Shown here: piece by piece, positions 16,105 to 24,200 of the stretch | Position numbering within the stretch: the stretch's first letter is position 1 | Layout of the letters: each line of letters starts with the position of its first letter | Assembly: GCF_004348265.1 (NCBI RefSeq) | Contig: NZ_SMNT01000053.1 | Location: 1-37,439, forward strand | Direction of reading: 5' to 3' | DNA length: 37,439 bases | Source of the DNA: Methylobacterium segetis | GTDB lineage: Bacteria > Pseudomonadota > Alphaproteobacteria > Rhizobiales > Beijerinckiaceae | The notes under the pieces: model-generated | Database searches by the model: none | The model's input: the letters and a program-made list of their open reading frames with translations, nothing else | Told to the model about the DNA's origin: nothing | Program-made: the position numbers and the translations under genes

Positions 16105-17589
16105 ATGCGTAGCGTTGTGAGCCGGTCTCGGACGTCCCGCGCTCTGCCAGCCGCCCTCGCGGCCGCGGCTCTCCTCACCGCCCTCGCCTCGCCCGCCGAG
16201 GCGCGCCGGCGGCATCACCATGCCCGCGCCGGCGGCGGCTACAACCCGCCCTACGCGGCCATGGTGGTCGACGTGAAGACGGGCAAGACCCTGCATGCCG
16301 TCAACGAGGATTCGCTGCGCCATCCGGCCTCGATCACCAAGGTGATGACCCTCTACATGCTCTTCGAGCAGATGGAGAAGGGTCGCTTCGCCCTCGATTC
16401 GGAGCTGACGATCTCGGCCCGCGCCGCGGCGCAATCGCCCTCGAAGCTCGGCCTGCGGCCGGGCTCCACCATCGAGGTCGAGGACGCGATCAAGGCGATC
16501 GTGACGAAGTCGGCCAACGACGTGGCCTGCGCGATCGGCGAGAACATCGCTGGCTCCGAGGAGCGTTTCGCCCAGATGATGACCGAGAAGGCCCGCGCGC
16601 TCGGCATGAGCCGGACCCGCTACGTCAACGCCTCGGGCCTGCCGGACGCCGACCAGATCACCACCGCGCGCGACCTGACGATCCTCGCCCGGGCGATCCA
16701 GGACCGCTTCCCGCGCTATTACCGCTATTTCCAGACCCGCTCCTTCGCCTTCCGCGGCCGGGTCATCGGCAACCACAACCGCCTGCTCGGCGCCGTGCAG
16801 GGCGTCGACGGCATCAAGACGGGCTACACCCGCGATTCCGGTTTCAACCTGATGACGGCCGCGCGGTACGACGATCGCCAGATCGTCGCGATCGTGCTCG
16901 GCGGCAAGTCGGGCGCGAGCCGCGACCGCATCATGGCGGATCTCGTGCGTGCGAGCCTGCCCCGCGCCTATGCCGGCGCGCGCCAGACAGGGGCGGTCGT
17001 CGAGGCCGCGGAGCGGACGCGGCCCGCCGTAGTGGCCGATGCGGTCTCCCGAACCCGCACGCAGGTCGCCTCGGCCGACGACGACGAGGTCGACACCACC
17101 GCCTCGACGGATCGCAACCAGCCCCTCGACATCCTGCCGAGCCGCGCCACGACGACGCCGGGCAGCGCCGGCCTCGGCGCGCGGACGGCCCCCGCCCTGC
17201 CGAAGGCCGCGCAGGCCTACGCGGCGGCGGCGAACCCGTCGCCCTTCCCCGGCTCGTCCAAGTCCGAGGCCCGCCTCGCCTCGGTCGACGGACCCGCCCG
17301 CGCCGAGGCCCCGAAGCCGCTGTCCGGCCCGCGGGTCGTGCCGACGGCCTGGGTCATCCAGCTCGGCGCCATGGACGACGAGGACAAGGCCAAGTCGATG
17401 CTGGCGGACGCCCGCTCCCGCGGCGGCGGAGCCCTCGCGAAGGCCGCCCCCTACACCGTGAAGGTCGAGCACGGCGGCGCGACCCTCTACCGGGCCCGCT
17501 TCTCGGGCTTCTCCGAGCAGGATTCGGCGCAGGACGCCTGCAAGGCGCTGAAGCGCAGCGGCTTCAACTGTTTCGCGACCCGGAGCTGA
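16105..17589 (+). CDS. D-alanyl-D-alanine carboxypeptidase with SPOR domain (DacA type)
   Basis: A 494-residue periplasmic penicillin-binding protein of peptidase family S11, which trims the terminal D-alanine from peptidoglycan stem peptides. A signal peptide (residues 1-33, ending in ALASPAEA) is followed by the catalytic domain with S76-I-T-K79 (S-x-x-K nucleophile), S136-A-N138 (S-x-N) and K238-T-G240. A low-complexity Ala/Pro/Ser linker covers about residues 300-410. A C-terminal SPOR domain (about 412-494: TAWVIQLGAMDDEDKAKSML, then LYRARFSGFSEQDSAQDACK) binds denuded septal glycan in the family, pointing to a division-site role. Start: ATG 16105, with GTG 16102 just before it; GGGGG upstream serves as binding site. 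The gene stands alone, ending at two hairpins shared with the convergent DnaJ-like gene. Confidence 0.93.
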   Translation: MRSVVSRSRTSRALPAALAAAALLTALASPAEARRRHHHARAGGGYNPPYAAMVVDVKTGKTLHAVNEDSLRHPASITKVMTLYMLFEQMEKGRFALDSELTISARAAAQSPSKLGLRPGSTIEVEDAIKAIVTKSANDVACAIGENIAGSEERFAQMMTEKARALGMSRTRYVNASGLPDADQITTARDLTILARAIQDRFPRYYRYFQTRSFAFRGRVIGNHNRLLGAVQGVDGIKTGYTRDSGFNLMTAARYDDRQIVAIVLGGKSGASRDRIMADLVRASLPRAYAGARQTGAVVEAAERTRPAVVADAVSRTRTQVASADDDEVDTTASTDRNQPLDILPSRATTTPGSAGLGARTAPALPKAAQAYAAAANPSPFPGSSKSEARLASVDGPARAEAPKPLSGPRVVPTAWVIQLGAMDDEDKAKSMLADARSRGGGALAKAAPYTVKVEHGGATLYRARFSGFSEQDSAQDACKALKRSGFNCFATRS

Positions 17590-17599
17590 GGGTCGCGCC

Positions 17600-17678
17600 C
17601 CGCGCCCACCCGGGCGCGGCATTCAGGACCTCGAGGACGGCGCCGTTCGCGCCGGTCCCGCCGGCTCGTCCCGGCGGG
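17600..17678. terminator. Two hairpins between convergent genes
   Basis: An 8-bp perfect stem with a four-base loop at 17600-17619 (CCGCGCCC / GGGCGCGG) and another 8-bp perfect stem at 17657-17678 (CCCGCCGG / CCGGCGGG) lie between the carboxypeptidase gene and the convergent J-domain gene. Neither has a T run; they may act as a two-sided terminator. Confidence 0.5.
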
Positions 17679-17714
17679 CCTCGCCCGCTCATGTCTGGCA
17701 ACGCGCGTGGAGTT

Positions 17715-18419
17715 TCAGCGATGTCGGTTCAAAAGCCTGTCCCGGGCCGCGTTGACGCGGGCCGCCAGTCCGGCGGATCCGCCCTGGTCCGGATGGATCC
17801 GCTTCATCAGCGCCCGGTGGGCCGCGCGGACCTGTTCTGGGGACGCCCCGCGCTCAAGCCCCAGGATCTCGTAGGCCTCCTCCTCCGGCATCGCCCCTGG
17901 CTTCGGCGCACGGCCCGTCCGCGCGTCGCGATCTCCCTCAGCGTCTATACGCCAGCCGGGAAGCCGGCGGTCGAGATACGCCTCTAGGTCTGCGGCGGCG
18001 CGCGAATCCTGTGCCCGGCACGCGCCGAGAAGCTCGAGCAAAGCGGGGGGCGGCAGCGCGCTGAGGGTCCGGCCCGCGAGCGGCCCCGCCAGGACGCGGC
18101 CGTCGCCGGGGCTGCCGTCGGGCAGGCGCGTGAAGGCGATCAGCGGCGCGCGGCGCAGGCGGCCGCCGATGCGGCGCCACGTCTCGCCGAAGCGCTGCCC
18201 CGCAGCGCGCCCGCCCTCGAGCAGCCAGACCCCCACGAGGCCGGAGACGAGGGCGAGATCGGCCCGGCCGCGCAGGCCGAGCAGGAAGGCCAGCGCCAGC
18301 GCGCCCCATCCCCCGAAGCGGCGCAGCAGCGGCCAGAAGCGGGCCGAGTCGAACCGGCCGCCGCGGCGGGAGAACCACCACAGGGCGAGGCAGGCGAGGA
18401 CACCGAGGGCGAGCGCCAT
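17715..18419 (-). CDS. Membrane-anchored J-domain protein
   Basis: A 234-residue protein with hydrophobic segments at residues 1-16 (MALALGVLACLALWWF) and about 36-66 (a G-W-G-A-L-A-L-A-F-L-L-G segment, then LALVSGLVGVWLLEG). A cytoplasmic part of unknown fold follows (about 70-170). A C-terminal J domain lies at about 177-234: EEAYEILGLERGASPEQVRA, then AAHRALMKRIHPDQGGSAG with the essential H-P-D. J-domain proteins stimulate the ATPase of DnaK-type Hsp70 chaperones and recruit them to a site, here the inner membrane. The end-placed J domain resembles DjlA/TerB-related and Tim14-like proteins, not classical DnaJ. The start lies three bases after the stop of the 84-residue exported protein, so it is the third gene of the degP-like operon. 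Confidence 0.85.
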   Translation of the reverse strand: MALALGVLACLALWWFSRRGGRFDSARFWPLLRRFGGWGALALAFLLGLRGRADLALVSGLVGVWLLEGGRAAGQRFGETWRRIGGRLRRAPLIAFTRLPDGSPGDGRVLAGPLAGRTLSALPPPALLELLGACRAQDSRAAADLEAYLDRRLPGWRIDAEGDRDARTGRAPKPGAMPEEEAYEILGLERGASPEQVRAAHRALMKRIHPDQGGSAGLAARVNAARDRLLNRHR

Positions 18420-18422
18420 GGT

Positions 18423-18677
18423 CTAGCGCCGCACGCCGAAATCGGCGCTCGCGCGACCATTGATCCGGACCTGAACCCCGTTGCCGAGATCGACGAATCC
18501 GTCGCCGCGGGCCGGTGCCCGGAGCGGCTCGCGCCCGCAGCCCGGCCGGCTGGGCAGGCGCACGCCCTCGGGTGCGTCCTCCGGGCAGAGGCGCGGGCGC
18601 GCCGCCCGGTCGCCGGCGGCGGCGTGGCCGGCGCTCAGGCCGGCCGCGAGTGCGAGGCCGAGGACGATCCGGCTCAC
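18423..18677 (-). CDS. Small exported hypothetical protein
   Basis: An 84-residue protein with a signal peptide ((M)SRIVLGLALAAGLSAGHAAA, cleavage expected after about residue 21). The mature part has two cysteines (LCPEDAPEGV and PGCGREPL), a likely disulfide pair in the periplasm, and ends with GFVDLGNGVQVRINGRASAD, a short beta-type segment. I recognise no family. GTG 18677 overlaps the stop codon of the upstream protease gene in the four-base GTGA arrangement, and the next gene starts three bases after this stop, so the three genes are tightly coupled. A role next to the periplasmic protease is suggested only by this context. Confidence 0.7.
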   Translation of the reverse strand: MSRIVLGLALAAGLSAGHAAAGDRAARPRLCPEDAPEGVRLPSRPGCGREPLRAPARGDGFVDLGNGVQVRINGRASADFGVRR

Positions 18678-19813
18678 AACCGGTTCTCCGCCACGTCCGT
18701 CGTCGTCACGCGGACCGTCCGGGTGCGGCCGCCCCGCTCGACGGTGAGGTCGACGGCCTGCCCGAGGCCGGCCGCCTCGATCGCGGCGGTCAGGTCCGCG
18801 AGACGGTGAACCGGCTTGTCGCCGACGCCGACGATGACGTCGCCGATCTCGCCCGTCTGCAGGTCGACGCCGCGCAGCCCGGCGCTCGCGGCCGGCGACC
18901 CGCGCAGCACCCGCAGCACGACGACCCCGTCGATGCCGAGGCGGGAGGCCGTCGCCTCCTGGCCGGCGATGATGCCGATGCCGGGATTGCGCACGCGCCC
19001 GTTGCGGATGAGGTCGGGCACCACGCGGTTCACCACGTCGACCGGCACCGCGAAGCCGATGCCGGCGCTGGCGCCCGAGGGTGAGAAGATCGCGGTGTTG
19101 ACGCCGATCAGCCGGCCCGCGGAATCGAGGAGCGGGCCGCCGGAATTGCCGGGATTGATCGCCGCATCCGTCTGGATGACGCCGGAGAGCTCCCGCCCCT
19201 CCCCCGTCGGCAGCCGGCGCTGGAGGGCGCTGATCACCCCGGTGGTCAGGGTGTGGTCGAGGCCGAACGGGTTGCCGATCGCGTAGGCCGCCTGCCCGAC
19301 CTTGAGGTCCGCCGAGGTGCCGACGGCGAGCGGCGGCGGGGTCTTGGCGACGCGGCCGAGCTGGAGCACGGCGAGGTCGTAGGAGGGAGCGGTGCCGACG
19401 ATCCGGGCCGGCACCACCTCGCCCGAGGACAGGCGCACCGAGACCGAGCCCCCGGCCTGTGTCGCCGCCTGCACCACGTGGTTGTTCGTGACGACGTGGC
19501 CCGCCGCGTCCCAGACGAAGCCGGTGCCCGTCTGCGTTCCGCCCTGGCCCTGCTCCTGCTCGTCCGGATCGTCGAGGCTCATCAGGGCGCGGCCCTGCGC
19601 CGCGGCCTGTGCGAAGACGTGGACGACGGAGGGGCTCGCCCGCTCGAACAGGGCGACGGTGGTCGCCTCGGCCGGCGCGAGGTCGCCTCGCGCCGTCACC
19701 GCCCGCGGCGTCTCGGCGGAGAACAGGAAGGCGGTCAGGTAGGGCTGCGCGACGAAGAGCGCGAGCAGGACGATCACCGCGGCCAACGCGATGCGCGCGA
19801 AGCGATCCGGCAC
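18674..19813 (-). CDS. DegP/HtrA-like serine protease with PDZ domain
   Basis: A 379-residue trypsin-like protease. A single N-terminal membrane helix (about residues 7-31: ARIALAAVIVLLALFVAQPY) anchors it with the catalytic domain in the periplasm. The triad is visible as H112 in TNNHVV, D146 in SYDLAVLQL and S224 in the oxyanion-hole motif NPGNSGGPLL; GNPFGLDHTLTTGVIS and GFAVPVDVV are typical of the family. One PDZ domain (about 285-379) follows, with LRGSPAASAGLRGVDLQTGE. The layout (one TM, one PDZ) is that of DegS rather than the two-PDZ DegP, so it may be regulatory or quality-control in role. GTG 19813 is chosen because GCGGGAG lies seven bases upstream. It is the first gene of a three-gene operon. 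A 7-bp inverted repeat lies in its leader at 19856-19875. Confidence 0.9.
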   Translation of the reverse strand: MPDRFARIALAAVIVLLALFVAQPYLTAFLFSAETPRAVTARGDLAPAEATTVALFERASPSVVHVFAQAAAQGRALMSLDDPDEQEQGQGGTQTGTGFVWDAAGHVVTNNHVVQAATQAGGSVSVRLSSGEVVPARIVGTAPSYDLAVLQLGRVAKTPPPLAVGTSADLKVGQAAYAIGNPFGLDHTLTTGVISALQRRLPTGEGRELSGVIQTDAAINPGNSGGPLLDSAGRLIGVNTAIFSPSGASAGIGFAVPVDVVNRVVPDLIRNGRVRNPGIGIIAGQEATASRLGIDGVVVLRVLRGSPAASAGLRGVDLQTGEIGDVIVGVGDKPVHRLADLTAAIEAAGLGQAVDLTVERGGRTRTVRVTTTDVAENRL

Positions 19814-20290
19814 GGCAAGACTCCCGCAGCAGGCCCGATTGTGGTCACGATGCAACACCCGCGCGATGGCGGGTGCCCGCTTAGAGCATTCCGAGACGGC
19901 GGGGCGCAACCGCGCGGCCCGTTCTTAACTGGCCGTTCAGCATGAAAGGTTCAACAGGCTGAGGCAGGTTCGGCCGGCGTGTGGCAGCGCACCGTTGCAG
20001 CGCAGCGACCGAGCTAACGAAATGGTCACCCCTCGCGCTCACAATCTTCATGAGGTGAGTGAAGAGCATCCTCGGGCGGCGCCGGTACGGATCATGTCAA
20101 AATCATGATGCCGCCGGCGTGAGAACTGCGGCCTCGGCCTCCAGTCCAGGAAATACGGCTGGAAAGACCGCAAAGTCGCCCAACGGTTGCTCCCATTCGC
20201 GAGCACGAATGCAGCCGCTCCGGCTGGTCCGTCGTCTCGGCGGGCCAGGCTCTTCCAAGCGGACGAGAGAGTTCAAAAGGAACAGGTACG
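19814..20290. other. Divergent intergenic region
   Basis: This 477-base stretch between the protease operon and the small plus-strand gene at 20291 contains no supportable gene. A perfect 7-bp inverted repeat (CACCCGC / GCGGGTG) lies at 19856-19875, 43 bases before the protease start. Lower-GC sequence around 19920-20110 is where promoters for both directions would be expected; ATCATG repeats occur at 20091-20110. I see no clear promoter. Confidence 0.4.
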
Positions 20291-20506
20291 ATGGAAACCG
20301 AGGCTCTGGAACGACCCGCCGATCTGACCATCTGGCGCACCGTGCCGGCGAGCTCCCCCCTGGCCCAGCCCGAGCGGTTCGACACCCTGCGCGAGGCGAT
20401 CGCCGCCGCCGCCGGCGCCCTCACCGACCCGGCCAAGCAGCCCTGGATCATCACCGAGGAAGGCGAGATCCTCTCCCCGAACTGGATCCGCACCTACCTG
20501 AACTGA
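20291..20506 (+). CDS. Small hypothetical protein
   Basis: A 71-residue soluble protein, METEALERPADLTIWRTVPA at the start and KQPWIITEEGEILSPNWIRT near the end. The second half (L-R-E-A-I-A-A-A-A then W-I-I-T-x-x-G-x-I-L-S-P-x-W-I) looks like a helix followed by a short beta hairpin. This pattern is common among short uncharacterised proteins in Methylobacterium and Bradyrhizobium, usually present in several copies per genome. AAAAGGAA lies eight bases before the ATG, a good ribosome binding site. It is followed 274 bases later by a DUF6894 protein on the same strand. No function can be assigned. Confidence 0.7.
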   Translation: METEALERPADLTIWRTVPASSPLAQPERFDTLREAIAAAAGALTDPAKQPWIITEEGEILSPNWIRTYLN

Positions 20507-20674
20507 ACGGGAGCGCCCGCTCCGGCATCCGGCCGAAGCGGCTCCGCCGGCCGGGTGTGGGCAGGTTGTTGCCGGCGGAGCCTGTCGGACGAGGAAACGG
20601 ATCCGACGCGCGGACTGTCCGGCCGATCCCGGACGACCGCATTCACATGGTTGAAGCTTGAGCAGAGAGAGGGA

Positions 20675-20699
20675 GTGTCCGCCGGCCGTTGACGGACAC
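20675..20699. repeat. Short inverted repeat upstream of the DUF6894 gene
   Basis: GTGTCCG and CGGACAC form a perfect 7-bp pair around 11 bases, about 80 bases before the DUF6894 start. It could be an operator or a transcript-end hairpin of the preceding gene. Confidence 0.35.
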
Positions 20700-20780
20700 C
20701 GATTATCGCAGGTGAATGTTGGTCTGACATTGCTTCGTTAGCAACGACAAGACCTGGCGGTGATCGGAAGGAAGATCGTC

Positions 20781-21038
20781 ATGGCGCGCTACTTCTTCCA
20801 TCTCCGGACCGGCCGGACGTTCTCCCGCGACGACGAGGGCGTGGAGATCTCCGATCCCGACCACGTGGCCGCCCACGCCGCCCGCCTCGCGCGGCGCCTG
20901 ATCGCCGAGACCGACCTCCCCGGGATCTGGGCCGGAACCTGGGCCCGCAGCGCCTTCGCGGTGATGGACGGCGAGCAGCGGCTGATCCTCCATCTCCCCT
21001 TCGCGACGGTGCTCGGTCCGCGACCGCTCCTGCACTGA
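20781..21038 (+). CDS. DUF6894 family protein
   Basis: An 85-residue protein, MARYFFHLRTGRTFSRDDEG at the start, with V-E-I-S-D-P-D-H-V-A-A-H-A-A-R-L-A following and AFAVMDGEQRLILHLPFATV near the end. The YFFHLRT opening and L-H-L-P-F ending define DUF6894, a family of unknown function expanded in Methylobacterium. It is the second copy in this window (first at 2094), though they differ in the middle: this one has one W-x-x-T-W segment and no cysteine, while the first has a C-C-C cluster. GGAAGGA lies eight bases before ATG 20781 and decides against the start seven codons earlier. A 7-bp hairpin follows just after the stop. Confidence 0.82.
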   Translation: MARYFFHLRTGRTFSRDDEGVEISDPDHVAAHAARLARRLIAETDLPGIWAGTWARSAFAVMDGEQRLILHLPFATVLGPRPLLH

Positions 21039-21044
21039 TCCGGC

Positions 21045-21067
21045 CTCTCCCGTGAAAACTCGGGAGA
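21045..21067 (+). terminator. Hairpin after the DUF6894 gene
   Basis: TCTCCCG pairs with CGGGAGA across eight bases, starting about seven bases after the stop codon. No T run follows, so its strength as a terminator is uncertain. Confidence 0.4.
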
Positions 21068-21152
21068 CCCTTCACGTATGTGAATGCCACCTCCGCGGGT
21101 GGGCCTTAGGCACGAAGGTGGCCGGATGAGCCAACCCCCCTCTCCTCCGGCT

Positions 21153-21199
21153 GGCACCGCCGGTCGAACTTTCCCCCGATCGCTTGAGCCGGCGGTGCC
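21153..21199 (+). repeat. 11-bp perfect inverted repeat with 25-base spacer
   Basis: GGCACCGCCGG (21153-21163) is repeated as its exact reverse complement (21189-21199). On the plus strand CCCCTTTT follows, as in a terminator; on the minus strand it would form the downstream end of the JetC-like gene 80 bases before. It lies between the convergent ends of the two genes. Confidence 0.65.
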
Positions 21200-21280
21200 C
21201 CCCTTTTCCCTTCGAGCGGGCCCCTTCGGCGGCATCCGGACAGACGGAAACGCCCCGATCCGCGGCCCACGCACCCGGCC

Positions 21281-24200
21281 TCATTCCGCTGCGTCGCGCC
21301 CTTCGGAACCGTCGTGGAACCCTTCGATGCCGCGGCGCTCCGGGTTGATCGCGGCGAGCGCGCGCTTGGCCGCCTCCAGCGGGTGCTCCGATTCGATCCG
21401 CACCGAACGCAGATCCGGGCTCTTGTAGACCGTGACGATGGTGTCCATCACCTCGGTCAGCGTCGTGCGCTTGTCCTCGGGTGCCGCAATCAAGAGTTGC
21501 AGTCCCCAGGCGCGGTAGAGATCGACGAGGCCCTGCGAGTTGCGCACGTCGAGCTTCGAGAAAGCCTCGTCGAGGAGGCAGAGGCCGAGGCCCGGATTCT
21601 CGTCGCCCGGCCGGTCGCCGGGATAGTAGGCGCTGGCGAGCGAGGCGGCGATGGCGACGTAGAAGGGCGCCTGCGCCTCGCCGCCCGAGCCTCGCAGCGC
21701 CCGGCTCGACATGGTGGTGCGGTTGCCCGCCCGGTCGCGCATGCCGATCTCGTAGACGAAGTAATTGCGGTAATCGGCGAGCCGCGCCGCATCCTCCGAG
21801 CCCGCGATCAGATCCGAGATCTCCTGGAGGGCTGCCGCCATCGGCCCCTCGCCCGAGGCCGGGAGGAGCGCCTGGGCGGCGTCCGGCGAGCGCGCCACCT
21901 CGGTGGCCAACGCGTGCACGGCGGCGTAGCGGCGGTCGACGGTGGCCTCGAAGGCGTAGGTCTGGCCCGTGAAGGTCTGCGAGGAGAGACGCTCGTTGAG
22001 GGCGTCGAGGCGCGAGCGGACCCGCTCGAACTTGTCGGCGAGCCGCGTCAGCAGGTCCTCGGTCATCAGGCGCCGCATCTCGCCCTCCGCCCGCTCGGCC
22101 TGGGCGCGGTAGCGGCGCAATTCGTGGCCGGCCACGTCGTCGTGCTCGCGGCGCGCCCAATCGTAGCCGAAGGTCGCCGGGGCCTCGCCGCGCCCGGCGA
22201 GATCGCTGCGGCCGAGCGGATTCTCGATGCGCCACTGCGCGCAATACTCGGCGAGGTCGCGCTCCGCCGCCCGGCCGTGCGAGCGCGCGGATTCCGAAGC
22301 CTCCTTGGCCAGCGCCCGCTCGGCATTGGCCAGCGTCGTCACGGCCTTCGGGTCCAGCCCGCGCAGCTCGCCCCGCACCTCGGCCACCTCGGCGGGGTCG
22401 AGGGGTTGCGAGCGGGCGAGCCGGATGCGCTGCGCGTCCCCGACGCGCAGGCGGTGCATCGCGCCGCGGCGCGCCGCGAGGGCCGCGCGGGCCGCCTCCC
22501 GGGCGGAAGCGAGGCGCGCCTTGAGCTGCGCCTCCTCGCTCAGGAGCGCGTCGAGCTTCGGCTCCAGCACCTCGGCGAGTTCCCGCAGATAGGCGATGCG
22601 CTCGGCGGTGAGATCCTTGATCTCGGCGGCGAGCCCGTCCGTGTCGCGCTTCTCGATCGTCTCACGCTCGGTGGAGAGCGTGCGGCGGCGGCCCTCCAGC
22701 CCGTCCGCCTCCTCGCGCAGGGCGTCGACGTCGAGGCCCCCGCGGGTGATCCGCGCCCGGATCGCGGCCGCATTGCGCGCGGCCTCCCGCAGCACCACGG
22801 CCTCCTGGCGCAGGCGCCGCGCCTCCGTGACCGCGGCCTCGTGGCGGCGCCGGCTCTCCGGAGACGGCCCCCGCTCGCCGCGGGTCATCAGGAGATCGAC
22901 GGAGCGCGTCACCGAGTAGGCCATGCCGGCGGTGGTGCGTCCGCTCGGGGCCACCGCCCGGCTCATGTGGCGGAGTTCGGCGTCGTTCGCCGCGAGGTCG
23001 TAGCCGCCGAGCCGAACCGCGAGGAACGCCTCCGCGTGTGGATCGCTCGTCTCGATCACCGAGAGCGCGCCCTCGTCGAAGCGGCGGGCCCGCTGCCGGG
23101 CCGTGTCCGTCGTCTTCACGAGAATGCAGCGGTGGTAGAGGTTTCGCTTGCCCTGGAGCACGCCGAGCGCGTCGTCCAGGCGCTCGGGCGCGACGATCAG
23201 AGCCTCGCGCGCACGGCCGAGCAGCGCCTCGAGGGCCGGTCCCCAGACCGGATCGACGATCTCGGCCAGTTCGCAGACCGGCACCGCGTCGATGCCGAGA
23301 CGGGCGAGTTCGGCGCGGAACGCCACCGTGTCGGAGGAGAGCCGCGCCACCTGGGCGCCGCTCGCAGGGGGAGGCGCCGTGCGCTCGGCCTCCGCCTCCT
23401 TTGCGCGCGCCTGGAGGCCTGCATCCTCCGCCGCCCGGTCGAGGGCCTCGTCGAAGGAGTCGAGCCGCGCCAGCCCGTCGAGGAGGCCGGCGAGCGTGCC
23501 GTCGGCACGCAGCATCTCGTCGAGGGGCGCGTCCTTGCGCAGGCCGGAGCGGGCGCAGGCTTCGGCGAGGCGCGCGGCCTGGGGCGCGACCGGCCTTAGC
23601 GCGCCCGCGACCGGCATGAGCCGGCCCATCTGCTGGACGAGCCCGACGAGGTCGGCGACGCGGGCGGCGAGTTCGCGCCGGTCCCGCTCCAGCATGGCGA
23701 GCCCGGCATTGGCGGCGGCCAGATGACCCTGCGCGCCGCTGCCCGCGATCATCGCCTTGCGCTCGGCGATCTCCCCGTCGATCTCGCGCACGAAGCCCTG
23801 GCTGGAGCGCACGCTCTCCCGCGCGATGCGCAGCGCCTCGGCGCCCTCGCGCAGGCGCGTGCGGATCGCGACGCAATCGAGGCTGCGCCGCCGCAGGTCG
23901 GCGACGCTCGCGCGCGCTTCGTGGGTCGCGGCGGCGAGCACCGCGTCGCCCCAGGATTCGTAGCGGGCGACGAGCCGGGCAAGGCGCTGGAGCTTCGTCT
24001 CCAGCTCGCGGATCGTGTCGAGGAGCCGGCGCCAGTTCTCGACGGATTGGCGGATTCGGCCGACATCGAGGGGCTCGGGATCGAGCACGAAGGAGCGGAC
24101 GAAGCCGCTCGAATCGAAGATCGGCTTGAAGGCGACGGCGTTCGAGAAGGTGCGCAGGAAATGGCGCGGATCGGGCACCGGCGCGCCCTCCCGCAGGCTC

